Source: Loigolactobacillus binensis (GTDB lineage: Bacteria; Bacillota; Bacilli; Lactobacillales; Lactobacillaceae). From it: a stretch of DNA of 34,840 bases. The notes beneath the pieces were generated by a model that was given only the letters and a program-made list of their open reading frames with translations, had not been told where the DNA came from and searched no databases. The stretch lies in contig NZ_BJDN01000027.1 of NCBI RefSeq assembly GCF_005405165.1, forward strand, positions 1 through 34,840, in the 5' to 3' direction. This document shows, piece by piece, positions 22,354 through 30,727 of this stretch. Each line of letters starts with the position of its first letter. The stretch's first letter is position 1. A program made the position numbers and the translations under genes.

Positions 22354-23682
22354 ATGGAACAAACAGCTAGTTTAAAACAACGTTTAGATTTAACGCGCGA
22401 AACGCCCTTATTTTACCGCGTATTCGCAATGATCGCGGCGGGGATGATCCTCGATGCCGGCGATGTTTATATGGCCAGCGCGATCAACAGTACCTTGATC
22501 CAAACGCATTTTGCCACTTTATTTCAGGGATCGCTTTTTCTATCCGCCGGCTTTCTTGGCCTATTTGTAGGCTCGATCGCGGCTGGCTTTATCGGTGATT
22601 TCTTTGGCCGTAAACGGGCTTACCAAACTAATTTATTGATCTTCGGTGTGTTCACGATCCTCGGCGCTTTTGCCCCGACGATCCAGCTGTTGATCGCCGC
22701 CCGTTTTTGCGCCGCCATTGGTTTAGGGGCGGAGATCGTGACGGGCTATGCGTTGATCAATGAATTTGCGCCGGTCAAAACCCGTGGCCGCTGGAGTGGG
22801 ATCACGGCGGTAGTCGCTAATTTAGGCGCACCGGTGACCTTGCTGATCGCTACCATTATGATCCCAAACTTAGGGTGGCGGTCAATGTTTATTTTGATCG
22901 GTATTTTGGCCTTGATCTTATGGGTGGCGCGGCGCCATTTTCCAGAATCACCACGGTGGTTACTGGCGCGTGATCGCTGTGCCGAAGCCGAAGCGATCAT
23001 CACGGAATTAGAAAAAAATGGTAGCTACCAACGCGAAAATCAGGTGGCACCAACGGCTAAAGTGGAAACTAACATCGGCCGCGGTTTGTTCGTGGCGATC
23101 GTGGCCGTTTCCGCGGTGATGCTTTGCCAGTACACCTTCACGTCGTGGGTACCGACTTTGTTGGTGAAGCGGGGGATCAATGTGGTCCATTCCTTAGGCT
23201 TTTCCACGATCATGATGATCGGCGCTCCCGTTGGCGCGATTATTGGCGCCGCCTTAGTCGATCGGATTGGCCGTAAGAAAGTGATCGCACCAACGTTTGT
23301 GATCACCGCCTTTTTAGGATTATTGTACGCGCACCAGGATGCTACCACTGGCGTTTTGATCGTCGGCTTCCTGTTGACCACCGGCTTTTACGTTTTGATG
23401 GCCGCGGTGGTCGGTGTCTACATGTCCGAACTTTTTCCGACGTATTTCCGTTTCCGCGGTACAGGCTACGCTAACGGCGTCGCCAAATTACTGACCGTGC
23501 TGACGCCATATCTAGCGGCGTGGGCCATCAGCCGGGTCAGTCCTAACCTGATTTTTTATTTCATTGCGGCGTTGGCCTTGATCGCCGCCGTCGTGGTCCA
23601 ATTCTTTGGGCCAGAAACCAAACAAAAAATTACCCGGAATGTCAACTCAAGCGCAACACCATGGAGCCAGACCGTGAGCTAG
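22354..23682 (+). CDS. MFS transporter under T-box control
   Basis: A 12-helix major-facilitator protein of 442 residues, sugar-porter/aromatic-acid-symporter-like. Visible are motif A in the 2-3 loop (AAGFIGDFFGRKRA), a second such motif (ALVDRIGRKK) in the second half, FPESPRWLL after TM6 and FGPETK at the end of TM12. Helices 1-6 and 7-12 are separated by a charged loop (about residues 207-235). The substrate is unknown; the T-box upstream suggests an amino acid, its precursor or a keto acid. The ATG has a strong SD (TTAGGAGG). The last 20 residues (KQKITRNVNSSATPWSQTVS) do not look like an MFS tail and may come from the end of the adjacent IS30 element, whose transposase gene overlaps the stop by four bases. 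Confidence 0.88.
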   Translation: MEQTASLKQRLDLTRETPLFYRVFAMIAAGMILDAGDVYMASAINSTLIQTHFATLFQGSLFLSAGFLGLFVGSIAAGFIGDFFGRKRAYQTNLLIFGVFTILGAFAPTIQLLIAARFCAAIGLGAEIVTGYALINEFAPVKTRGRWSGITAVVANLGAPVTLLIATIMIPNLGWRSMFILIGILALILWVARRHFPESPRWLLARDRCAEAEAIITELEKNGSYQRENQVAPTAKVETNIGRGLFVAIVAVSAVMLCQYTFTSWVPTLLVKRGINVVHSLGFSTIMMIGAPVGAIIGAALVDRIGRKKVIAPTFVITAFLGLLYAHQDATTGVLIVGFLLTTGFYVLMAAVVGVYMSELFPTYFRFRGTGYANGVAKLLTVLTPYLAAWAISRVSPNLIFYFIAALALIAAVVVQFFGPETKQKITRNVNSSATPWSQTVS

Positions 23683-24626
23683 CTTGCTAGCGCGGCCTCA
23701 ATAAGCTCGGCGGCGTTAGCGTAGCCGAGTGTCCTGCGATGTTTTTGATTCAGCGTATCTTGAACCTTTGCGATATCATCTTCAGAGAAGCCATGCAGTG
23801 ATAGGCCTTTAGGGATGTACTCTCGGATCAGGCCGTTCTGGTTCTCATTACTGCCACGTTCCCAAGGCGAGTACGGGTGCGCAAAGTAGATCTGAGCTCC
23901 TTGAACCTGGTCCAACAGTTTGAACTCAGAGCCGTTATCGAAAGTGATGGTCTTAAAGTAGCCAGGATGCTGGTCAATGGCGGCTTGAAGCTCTTTTAAG
24001 CAGGTGTCTGCGTGGTAGTTGGGAATCTTGACGATGATCTCATAGCGGATTCGCCGTTCGGTCAGGGTCATCAGTGCTGGTTCACTAGCTTGACGCTTGC
24101 CTTTAACCAGGTCACCTTCCCAATCACCAAAGGGTTCACGGTTATTAATAGTGTCTGGTCGTTCATCAATCGAAGTACCAGCCAGACGCTTATTTTTACG
24201 CGAGTGGTTGTGACGATTGGACTTTACATGGCGCCGCAGCTTGGCTGGCAGGTCGATATTCTTAATGTCTAAGCGGCCTTGATCAATATACCGATAAACG
24301 GTCGGCGTTGAAGGGCACGGCTGGTCAGGATGAGTCTGCTTAAAGGCGTGCACGAAACCATCAACACTATCAATCCGTGGTCGCCGCTTAAGCGCTGTTT
24401 TAAGCATCTTAAAGAACAGCCAGCAGACCTTTTCTAGTCCGCCAAAACGGCAGTTCTGACGCGCTTTATCATGAATAAGCTGGCTCGTGTCCGCAAAGTA
24501 TTTGGTGAAAAAGAGATAGTCAGAATTACGTTGTCGAATGGTGCCACGCTTAATTTCACGCGAGATCGTGCTGCGACTGCGATTGGTCAGGCGCGCAATA
24601 TCAGCCTGAGATTTCCCAGCATTCAA
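23679..24626 (-). CDS. IS30-family transposase, start region damaged
   Basis: A 315-residue open frame with the IS30 layout: N-terminal HTH (YLNAGKSQADIARLTNRSRS), a connecting helical region, and the DDE catalytic core (FGDWEGDLVKG, TFDNGSEF, SNENQNGLIREYIPKG). In the same frame upstream one can read TQSKHSTTKHYQQL then TPEERGEIEA, the usual IS30 N-terminus, back to a stop at 24702-24704, but there is no ATG there. ATGA instead of ATG sits at the expected place, a one-base shift. The TTG at 24626 is the first formal start. The stop lies inside the MFS 3' end, where TGTCAACTCAAGCGCAACAC resembles the ends of lactic-acid-bacteria IS30 elements; no matching end is seen on the other side. Confidence 0.8.
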   Translation of the reverse strand: MNAGKSQADIARLTNRSRSTISREIKRGTIRQRNSDYLFFTKYFADTSQLIHDKARQNCRFGGLEKVCWLFFKMLKTALKRRPRIDSVDGFVHAFKQTHPDQPCPSTPTVYRYIDQGRLDIKNIDLPAKLRRHVKSNRHNHSRKNKRLAGTSIDERPDTINNREPFGDWEGDLVKGKRQASEPALMTLTERRIRYEIIVKIPNYHADTCLKELQAAIDQHPGYFKTITFDNGSEFKLLDQVQGAQIYFAHPYSPWERGSNENQNGLIREYIPKGLSLHGFSEDDIAKVQDTLNQKHRRTLGYANAAELIEAALAS

Positions 24627-24704
24627 GTACGCTTCAATTTCACCTCTTTCTTCCGGGGTAAGTTGTTGATAATGCTTGGTAGTGCTATGCTTGGATTGGG
24701 TTCA

Positions 24705-24871
24705 TTTGTTGTGGAAACGTCTGTTGTTAAAACATCGACAGTACTATCGTATTTAGGTTTAGCGATAAAGAAAGTGAGCAGGATCGATAAACTCAGTGCG
24801 ATGATGGTGGTGATGCTGATCAGGCGCCAATGACGTTTGAGTAAGGCCAGCAGGGAGTTGAATTCTAACAT
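24705..24871 (-). pseudogene. wzz/CpsC-like polysaccharide co-polymerase, 5' fragment
   Basis: The first 55 or so codons of a chain-length regulator: MLEFNSLLALLKRHWRLI, a membrane helix (SITTIIALSLSILLTFFIA) and KPKYDSTVDVLTTD, the typical start of Wzz/CpsC proteins of capsule and exopolysaccharide operons. The reading frame then enters the IS30 transposase region and stops after 27 foreign codons. The SD (AAAGGAGGA) and promoter are intact. The rest of wzz and any eps/cps genes are absent, since the MFS gene lies immediately beyond the IS. Confidence 0.75.
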
Positions 24872-24928
24872 GGTAAGTCCTCCTTTTAGTTGAATGCTCA
24901 GTATGTACTTAACTGATGATTTATCTCA

Positions 24929-24957
24929 TTATATTTATAGTTATTAAAAGTGACAAG
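24929..24957 (-). promoter_or_regulatory. SigA promoter of the truncated polysaccharide operon
   Basis: Minus strand: TTGTCA (24957-24952), 17 nt, TATAAT (24934-24929), a near-consensus promoter 58 nt upstream of the wzz ATG. It now drives the wzz fragment and possibly the IS30 transposase. It lies in the AT-rich gap 24872-25481, in which I see no gene. Confidence 0.75.
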
Positions 24958-25358
24958 TTATATGCAAAAGGAAAAATTCTAAAAAATATAGTCATAAAAA
25001 TTAAATAAATGATTACTTTTTTACAATTATAATAATGTAATAGTTATGAGAATTGAAGCAATATACTTATTAATGTTTTGTGAATTATTGGTGAAATAAC
25101 GGTGTTGTAATCGTTAACAACTAAATTTTGCTAAACTTAATTGGCCGATATTTAATTTTGATAATTATTATGCTGATTATCTAAAAATGAATACTGTATA
25201 GACTGACTAGGTGAGTGCTGAAAGAAATTGAAACTAATGTTTTGCTTCACAAACTATATTGCCGATCTTCCTATTTAGTTTTGCTGTCGTTTAAGTCGAG
25301 CCACTTGGATAATTATTTTTAAGGTATTTATTAATCGGTATGCCAAGCCAGCTACTTT

Positions 25359-25387
25359 TTGTCAGCCTTCCTTAAAAGCGGTAAAAT
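25359..25387 (+). promoter_or_regulatory. SigA promoter of pepD
   Basis: TTGTCA (25359-25364), 17 nt, TAAAAT (25382-25387), giving an untranslated leader of about 90 nt. The leader contains no clear structure. Confidence 0.65.
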
Positions 25388-25481
25388 AAGCAGGAACATA
25401 ATGTGCGGTGGCCCGGTTATTGATGGGTGGTTTTGCTGAAGTAATCCGATCACCGTAATGACGGATGAAGGAGATAATTAA

Positions 25482-26906
25482 ATGGAACAACATGAAAAGG
25501 CGTGCACGTCGATCTTGGTCGGCAAAAACGCTAGCTTAGATGGTTCAACACTGATCGCCCGTAACGACGATACTTTTTTGCCTAACACGCCGCAGCGCTT
25601 CTTGGTGCATCCCGCCGTTAAAGGACAGAAAAAGACGTTAACTTCTTATTTAAATGGCTTTAAGGCGGAGCTGCCGGCGGATGCTTACCGCTATCAGGCG
25701 GTGCCCAATGTAGATTTGAATAAAGAAGGCGTCTACGACGAAAGCGGCTTTAATGAAAAAAATGTGGCCATGAGCGCCACTGAAAGCACGTACGGCAATG
25801 AACGGACTTTAGCCTACGATCCCTTAGTTGTCGATGGGATGGACGAAGATACCATGCAAACTATGGTCTTGCCCTACATTGATTCTGCAGTGGCTGGTGT
25901 TAAACGCTTAGGTGCGTTGATCAAAAAATATGGTTCGCCAGCTGGTAATAGTGTACTGTTCAGCGATAAGGCTGATGTTTGGTACATGGAGATCGTTACC
26001 GGCCATTTATGGGTCGCCCAGCGGATCCCAGACGATGCTTATGCGATCGCCGCGAATCAGGTTGCGATCCAACAAATCGATTTTAATGATCCGGCTAACT
26101 TTATGTGGGCCGACGGTATTCAAGAATTTGTGGCGAGTCACCACCTAAATCCCGATAAAACTGGCTGGAATTTCCGGCATATTTTCGGAACGGATACGGA
26201 AAAGGATCGGCACTATAATACACCGCGGGTTTGGTACGGCCAACGTTACTTTAATCCGGAAATTCAGCAGGATCCAGAAAGTTCTGAATTGCCATTTATT
26301 TGCCATACAGAACATAAGATCAGTGTTGAGGATATCGAATTTATTCTGGGCTCACACTACAACGAAACACCGTTTGATCCGTTGGGCCACGGCAGTGATG
26401 CTGATAAATACCGTTACCGGCCGATCGGCTTGAACCGCACGCAAAATTCCCACGTGTTGCAAATTCGCAATGATGTGCCGGCTGCGCAGGCGGCGATCAT
26501 GTGGATGGCGTTTGGCTATCCAGCGTTCACACCGTATGTGCCGTTCTATGGTAATGCCAACGACACTGACCCAAGCTACAGCGCGACCCCGCTGAAGTTT
26601 GATTTCAAGAGCGCTTACTGGATGTACCGCGCGACTTCCGTTTTGGTGGAAAGTCACCACAGTGAGTTTGTTGAAGCCGATCTTGCTTACGTCAAGGCCG
26701 CCCGGGAACAACAACGCCGGCTGATCGCCGCAACCGATGCCGCGGCTGCTAAGCTAAGCGGCGCGGCCGTGACGGATTATTTGACGAAGCAAAATTACGC
26801 GATGGTAGCGGAGATGCGTCAGCGGACAATGGCTTTTGTCGGTGACTTGTTTACCGCTGGTTTAGATTTATCTAAGTTGACCTTCAACATGGACAAGAAT
26901 CTTTAA
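25482..26906 (+). CDS. pepD: C69-family dipeptidase
   Basis: A 474-residue PepD-type dipeptidase, an N-terminal-nucleophile hydrolase that splits a broad range of dipeptides in the cytosol. The nucleophile is Cys8 in ACTSILVGKNASLDGSTLIAR, after an octapeptide pro-segment as in related enzymes; ARNDD and the later VAMSATES also match. There is no signal peptide. Length agrees with lactobacillar PepD proteins (about 470). The ATG follows GAAGGAGAT. The gene stands alone with its own promoter; a stem (GGAGTTG/CAACTCC, 26928-26962, then T-rich) may terminate it. The dispersed hairpin element, copy 2, follows. Confidence 0.92.
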   Translation: MEQHEKACTSILVGKNASLDGSTLIARNDDTFLPNTPQRFLVHPAVKGQKKTLTSYLNGFKAELPADAYRYQAVPNVDLNKEGVYDESGFNEKNVAMSATESTYGNERTLAYDPLVVDGMDEDTMQTMVLPYIDSAVAGVKRLGALIKKYGSPAGNSVLFSDKADVWYMEIVTGHLWVAQRIPDDAYAIAANQVAIQQIDFNDPANFMWADGIQEFVASHHLNPDKTGWNFRHIFGTDTEKDRHYNTPRVWYGQRYFNPEIQQDPESSELPFICHTEHKISVEDIEFILGSHYNETPFDPLGHGSDADKYRYRPIGLNRTQNSHVLQIRNDVPAAQAAIMWMAFGYPAFTPYVPFYGNANDTDPSYSATPLKFDFKSAYWMYRATSVLVESHHSEFVEADLAYVKAAREQQRRLIAATDAAAAKLSGAAVTDYLTKQNYAMVAEMRQRTMAFVGDLFTAGLDLSKLTFNMDKNL

Positions 26907-26927
26907 TAGAAACGATTTTTCGCAAAT

Positions 26928-26970
26928 GGAGTTGCGGCATAAGTAATTTATACCCAACTCCTTCTTTATA
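26928..26970 (+). terminator. Possible terminator of pepD
   Basis: GGAGTTG (26928-26934) pairs with CAACTCC (26956-26962), followed by TTCTTTAT. The loop is 21 nt long and the T run is broken, so efficiency is uncertain. Confidence 0.45.
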
Positions 26971-26994
26971 CTTCCGAACAATATAGCCAAAACG

Positions 26995-27108
26995 TGTGCC
27001 ATAAGGCAACTTTTTCCGCTTAGCTACGATCGTCAAATAATCCACTACGTGAATTATTCGCCGCTCTAGGCTAATGCTCAAAAGCTGGGCGCCTTATGTC
27101 GCACTCTC
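26995..27108. repeat. Dispersed hairpin-forming element, copy 2
   Basis: Homologous to 1016-1128, in the same left-right order. The arms are GTG-GCCATAAGGC-like on the left and GCCTTATGTCGCAC on the right; the inner part has ATAATCCAC-TAC-GTGAATTAT. It shares TCCGCTTAGCTACG, CTAATGCTCAAAAG and CGCACTCT with copy 1. It fills most of the 308-bp gap between pepD and ackA, ending just before the ackA promoter. The arms differ in sequence from those of copy 1 but keep pairing, which suggests the structure is conserved (compensatory changes GCCTAATTG to GCCTTATG with matching left arms). Confidence 0.6.
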
Positions 27109-27113
27109 GTTTT

Positions 27114-27151
27114 TGAAAGCGCTTGAAAAAAACCGGCAACTCCTTTAGAAT
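27114..27151 (+). promoter_or_regulatory. ackA promoter with overlapping cre-like site
   Basis: TTGAAA (27123-27128), 17 nt, TAGAAT (27146-27151). A cre-like TGAAAGCGCTTGAA (27114-27127, two mismatches to consensus) overlaps the -35, which would suit repression by CcpA rather than the activation known for Bacillus ackA. Confidence 0.6.
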
Positions 27152-27213
27152 TAAGCCTATGGTCTGTGCTTATCTGCAGGCAGAAATAGTGAGATGCGTA
27201 GGAGGAAGTTAGT

Positions 27214-28419
27214 ATGGCAAAAGTATTGGCAATCAACGCCGGCAGTTCAACGCTTAAATGGAAGCTGTTTGAAATGCCTGCGGAAACTGTTGTGGCGGAA
27301 GGCATGATCGATCGGCTAGGATTAAGCGATTCGGTTTTTAGCGCTAAATATGGTGACGGGCAGAAATTTAAAATGACCCGCGACATCAAAACACATGATC
27401 TAGCAGCAACTGTATTATTAGAAGAATTAAAGGATCTCGGCATTATTAGCCGCTTTGAAGAAATCACGGGCATTGGCCATCGTGTTGTGGCCGGTGGTGA
27501 AGCGTTCAAGGATTCCGTGGTGATCACGGAGCAAACCTTAGCGCATATCGAAGCGCTGGCCGAATATGCGCCTTTACATAATCCGACCCAGGCCTACTAC
27601 ATTCGTGTTTTCCAGAAGTTATTACCGCGGGTGATCCAAGTGGCGGTATTTGATACGTCATTATTTGCCACTATGCCGCAAGAAAACTATTTATACAGTA
27701 TTCCTTACGAATATTATCAAAAATATGGGGCACGTAAATATGGGGCGCACGGTACCAGTCACCGTTACGTTTCGCAGCGGGCCGCCGAATTATTAGGCAA
27801 GCCACTTAGTGAATTGAAAATGATCACGCTGCATTTAGGCAGTGGTTCTTCGATCACGGCTTTTGATCATGGTCAGGCTGTCGACACCTCGATGGGCTTC
27901 ACACCGCTGGCTGGGATCACTATGGCAACTCGTGCCGGCGACATTGATGTTTCCTTATTACCTTATTTGATGCGCAAATTACAGATCACGGATATGACAG
28001 CGATGATCGACATTTTGAACCATAAATCAGGCCTGCTCGGCTTATCTAAGCTATCGCCGGATCAACGCGACTTGGAACAAGCTGCGCCGACAAATGAATT
28101 GGCGCAGCAGGCGTTAGCTATTTTCGTCAACCGCGTGGTTAAATATGTTGGCTCCTACGTGGCAACGATGAATGGCTTAGATGCGTTGGTTTTCACTGCC
28201 GGTAGTGGTGAAAACGGCATCGCTTTGCGGGAAAATATTGTTGACCAACTGCATTATTTCGGCGTTAAATTGGACCCTGAACAAAACCACGTTCGTGGCA
28301 AAGAACGGATCATTAGTACGGCTGATTCTGCAGTTACGGCACTGCTGGTACCAACTAATGAAGAATTAATGATCGCCCGCGACGCTATGCGTTTAGGGCA
28401 CAATAATACGGCGCTCTAA
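27214..28419 (+). CDS. ackA: Acetate kinase
   Basis: AckA makes ATP and acetate from acetyl-phosphate, the last step of the phosphoketolase and pyruvate-dissimilation routes in lactobacilli. Visible are the N-terminal phosphate loop NAGSSTLKWKLFE, HRVVAGGEAF, FDTSLFATMP, YGAHGTSHRYVS, the ATPase signature LHLGSGSSITAF, DTSMGFTPLAG, and the C-terminal FTAGSGENG. Length (401 aa) is normal. The ATG follows GTAGGAGGAAG. It is monocistronic with its own promoter/cre site and a strong terminator. Lactobacilli often hold two ackA copies; this one has no pta beside it. Confidence 0.95.
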   Translation: MAKVLAINAGSSTLKWKLFEMPAETVVAEGMIDRLGLSDSVFSAKYGDGQKFKMTRDIKTHDLAATVLLEELKDLGIISRFEEITGIGHRVVAGGEAFKDSVVITEQTLAHIEALAEYAPLHNPTQAYYIRVFQKLLPRVIQVAVFDTSLFATMPQENYLYSIPYEYYQKYGARKYGAHGTSHRYVSQRAAELLGKPLSELKMITLHLGSGSSITAFDHGQAVDTSMGFTPLAGITMATRAGDIDVSLLPYLMRKLQITDMTAMIDILNHKSGLLGLSKLSPDQRDLEQAAPTNELAQQALAIFVNRVVKYVGSYVATMNGLDALVFTAGSGENGIALRENIVDQLHYFGVKLDPEQNHVRGKERIISTADSAVTALLVPTNEELMIARDAMRLGHNNTAL

Positions 28420-28435
28420 AATCGTAGAAATACGG

Positions 28436-28466
28436 AGTACTGCTCAATGCGAGCAGTACTTTTTTG
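28436..28466 (+). terminator. Terminator of ackA
   Basis: AGTACTGCTC-AATGC-GAGCAGTACT followed by six T: a perfect 10-bp stem, 17 bp after the stop. Confidence 0.9.
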
Positions 28467-28610
28467 TTGCAGCTTAGTCACCATAGCTCAAGGCCACCCT
28501 TCTAGACCAATTTAAACGTTGGTGTAATCAAACCTAACATCAGCCTGCCGCCGGGTTACGGCTGGCTATGGTGCTATGACGGTATTAACAACGATAAAAG
28601 GCCAACATAA

Positions 28611-28624
28611 TAAAAGCGCTTTCA
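28611..28624. promoter_or_regulatory. cre-like CcpA site upstream of amt
   Basis: TAAAAGCGCTTTCA has one mismatch to TGWNANCGNTNWCA and lies about 55 bp upstream of a TATAAT (28679-28684) that probably starts amt. The rest of the 306-bp gap 28420-28725 shows only the ackA terminator. Confidence 0.55.
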
Positions 28625-28725
28625 CAATAAAAGTTAAAGCTTCCTGATAAAACGGCTTCCAAAAACAGCATTTGATGTTATAATTTCTAACATTAAGTTA
28701 ATGGTGACTTAGAGGAGGAATTTTA

Positions 28726-30024
28726 ATGAACACGACGAACACGGCTTTTATTTTAATGGCGAGCATTTTGGTCCTGTTTATGACGCCTGGGTTGGCTTTT
28801 TTCTATGGTGGTTTAGTGTCGCGGCGGAATGTGGTCAATACGATGTTGTCCGTTTTCTTTATCTGTGGAATCGCAATTTTGTTGTGGGTCGCCATCGGCT
28901 ACGAAATCTCGTTTAATGGTGATGTAGGCGGCGTTTTTGGCACGGTTCAACACTTCTTCTTAACGCATTTGGATTTGAAAAAAACGATGGCCAATGGGCT
29001 GCCAACGGGTGTCTATATGTTGTTCCAAATGATGTTCACGATCATAACGCCAGCTTTGTTCGTTGGTGCAGTTGTCGGGCGGTTGCATTTTAAATTTCTG
29101 TTGTGGTTCATTGTGTTGTGGTCAATTTTGATCTATTATCCGATGGTCCACATGGTTTGGAGTGCCCACGGGTTGTTGGCGCAAATCGGGATGATCGATT
29201 TTGCCGGTGGGACGGTGGTTCACATTAATGCTGGGATCACGGCCCTGGTGTTATCCGCTTTTCTAGGCCGGCGCAAAAATTATGGTCAAGAACTGCAGCA
29301 CTATAACTTACCGTGGGTGCTGCTCGGCACCACGATTTTGTGGATCGGTTGGTACGGCTTTAACGCTGGCAGCGCGTTGGCGATGAATGCAGTGGCGTTA
29401 CAGGCAGCGTTGACGACCACTGTGGCCACGGCGACTTCGATGATCGCCTGGATGGTGCTGGACATTTGGTTGGTGGGCAAACCGACTTTAGTCGGCGTCT
29501 GCACAGGCACCTTGTGCGGCCTAGTTGGGATCACGCCTGGTGCTGGGTACGTGACTTTGGCCGGCGCGTTTTGGATCGGTATTTTAGCGGTGGCCGCTAG
29601 CTATACGTTTATCACCGTTTTGAAACCGCGCATCGGCGTTGATGATGCGCTGGATGCGTTTGGCTGCCACGGTGTGAGTGGAATCATGGGCAGCGTAGTC
29701 ACAGGCTTATTTGCCACTAAAACCGTCAACACCACGATTCCTGAAAACGGCTTATTTTATGGCGGCGGCTTCAAGTTATTAGGCGCCCAGTTGCTGGGCA
29801 CGGTGGCGACGATCGTTTTTGTAGCGGTGGTCTGCTGCGTTGTGATCAGTTTACTGCGCGTGATCGTGCCGATGCGGGTCGATGCCGCTGAAGAAGAATT
29901 AGGCTTAGATCAAGGCGAACACGGCGAGAGTGTGGATTATTCGGTTAAAAACGATCAGGACTTCCGCAATTATCAAACTGAATTTAAGGGTCAAATGGCG
30001 CGTTTGCAGCAACATCGTAAATAA
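28726..30024 (+). CDS. amt: Ammonium transporter (Amt/AmtB family)
   Basis: A 432-residue, 11-helix trimeric channel for NH4+/NH3. The first helix has no separate signal peptide. Conserved features are FYGGLVSRRNVVN, DFAGGTVVHINAG with the first pore histidine, GTTILWIGWYGFNAGS, and DALDAFGCHGVSGIMG with the second pore histidine. A charged cytosolic tail of about 45 residues follows. The ATG has a perfect SD (AGAGGAGGA). A GlnK/PII gene, the usual partner, is not adjacent. The cre-like site upstream suggests carbon control. Confidence 0.93.
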   Translation: MNTTNTAFILMASILVLFMTPGLAFFYGGLVSRRNVVNTMLSVFFICGIAILLWVAIGYEISFNGDVGGVFGTVQHFFLTHLDLKKTMANGLPTGVYMLFQMMFTIITPALFVGAVVGRLHFKFLLWFIVLWSILIYYPMVHMVWSAHGLLAQIGMIDFAGGTVVHINAGITALVLSAFLGRRKNYGQELQHYNLPWVLLGTTILWIGWYGFNAGSALAMNAVALQAALTTTVATATSMIAWMVLDIWLVGKPTLVGVCTGTLCGLVGITPGAGYVTLAGAFWIGILAVAASYTFITVLKPRIGVDDALDAFGCHGVSGIMGSVVTGLFATKTVNTTIPENGLFYGGGFKLLGAQLLGTVATIVFVAVVCCVVISLLRVIVPMRVDAAEEELGLDQGEHGESVDYSVKNDQDFRNYQTEFKGQMARLQQHRK

Positions 30025-30084
30025 CTATGCTAAAATGAGTTTATATTTGCCGACCGAGATAAGGTTAACGTCACTAAAAAGTGT

Positions 30085-30118
30085 GCGGCCGTAATTAATT
30101 TTTACGCGCCGCTTTTAA
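30085..30118 (+). terminator. Terminator of amt
   Basis: GCGGCCGTAA pairs with TTACGCGCCGC (one bulge), then TTTT. Confidence 0.65.
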
Positions 30119-30135
30119 AAAAATGAGGGCTCAAC

Positions 30136-30516
30136 ATGCAATTAAATCAACTTCACCATATCGCCATTATTTGTTCCGATTACGCGGCTAGTAAGCATTT
30201 CTACTGCGATTTATTAGGCTTTACGCCGCTGCATGAAGTTCAGCGCGCTGCTCAAGGTGACGTTAAACTTGATGTGCGCAGCGGTAACGTTCAGCTGGAA
30301 TTATTTATTAAGCCAACGGCGCCGCAGCGAGTCAGTTATCCGGAAGCGCAGGGCTTGCGTCACCTAGCTTTCCAAGTTGCGAACGTTGCCGCCACTGTTG
30401 CTGAATTACAACAACGGGGGATCACTTGTGAACCGTTACGCCACGATACTGAAACCGGCGGCGCCATGACTTTTTTCTTTGATCCGGATGGGCTACCGCT
30501 GGAATTACATGAATGA
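30136..30516 (+). CDS. VOC-superfamily (glyoxalase-like) protein
   Basis: A 126-residue two-module beta-alpha-beta-beta-beta protein of the glyoxalase/bleomycin-resistance superfamily. Module 1 has HHIAIICSDYAASKHFYCDLLGF, with the first metal-ligand His; module 2 has GLRHLAFQVANVAATVAEL and ends FFFDPDGLPLELHE, with the last Glu ligand. The motif set resembles the YwkD/GloA2-type lactoylglutathione-lyase-like proteins of Firmicutes, but substrate cannot be told. The SD is GAGGG at about 9 nt. It lies between amt and a small membrane-protein gene in the same direction, without overlap. Confidence 0.85.
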   Translation: MQLNQLHHIAIICSDYAASKHFYCDLLGFTPLHEVQRAAQGDVKLDVRSGNVQLELFIKPTAPQRVSYPEAQGLRHLAFQVANVAATVAELQQRGITCEPLRHDTETGGAMTFFFDPDGLPLELHE

Positions 30517-30696
30517 AGCGTGGTGTGAATCAATTTAGCACAAAGCTAGCTGGCTTTTAGATATTTTTTAGTAGTCATTCCCCGTTACTGCCGGTATAAT
30601 CATAGGTATGACCTCCCTAAAGTTACGTCGTTGCGCACTGGTAAAATTGTGCGGATGTTGTAAACTTAGAGTGGTAGTATGGAAGTTAGAATTCGT

Positions 30697-30710
30697 TATG
30701 GTCGACCATA
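30697..30710. promoter_or_regulatory. 14-bp perfect palindrome before a membrane-protein gene
   Basis: TATGGTCGACCATA lies 18-31 nt upstream of the GTG start and ends just before the SD. It shares the GTCGAC core with the palindrome at 1985-2000. It could be an operator or an RNA hairpin over the SD. Confidence 0.4.
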
Positions 30711-30727
30711 GCGTAGGGGGGAAAAAC

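Noticed and set aside
23682..23700. GCTAGC-TT-GCTAGC as a terminator between the MFS gene and IS30
   Set aside because: No T run follows on either strand, and it lies within the transposase coding end.
26884..27081. Minus-strand open frame over the pepD-ackA gap
   Set aside because: It spans the pepD stop and the dispersed hairpin element, and the matching region of copy 1 has no related frame. It looks like a chance frame.
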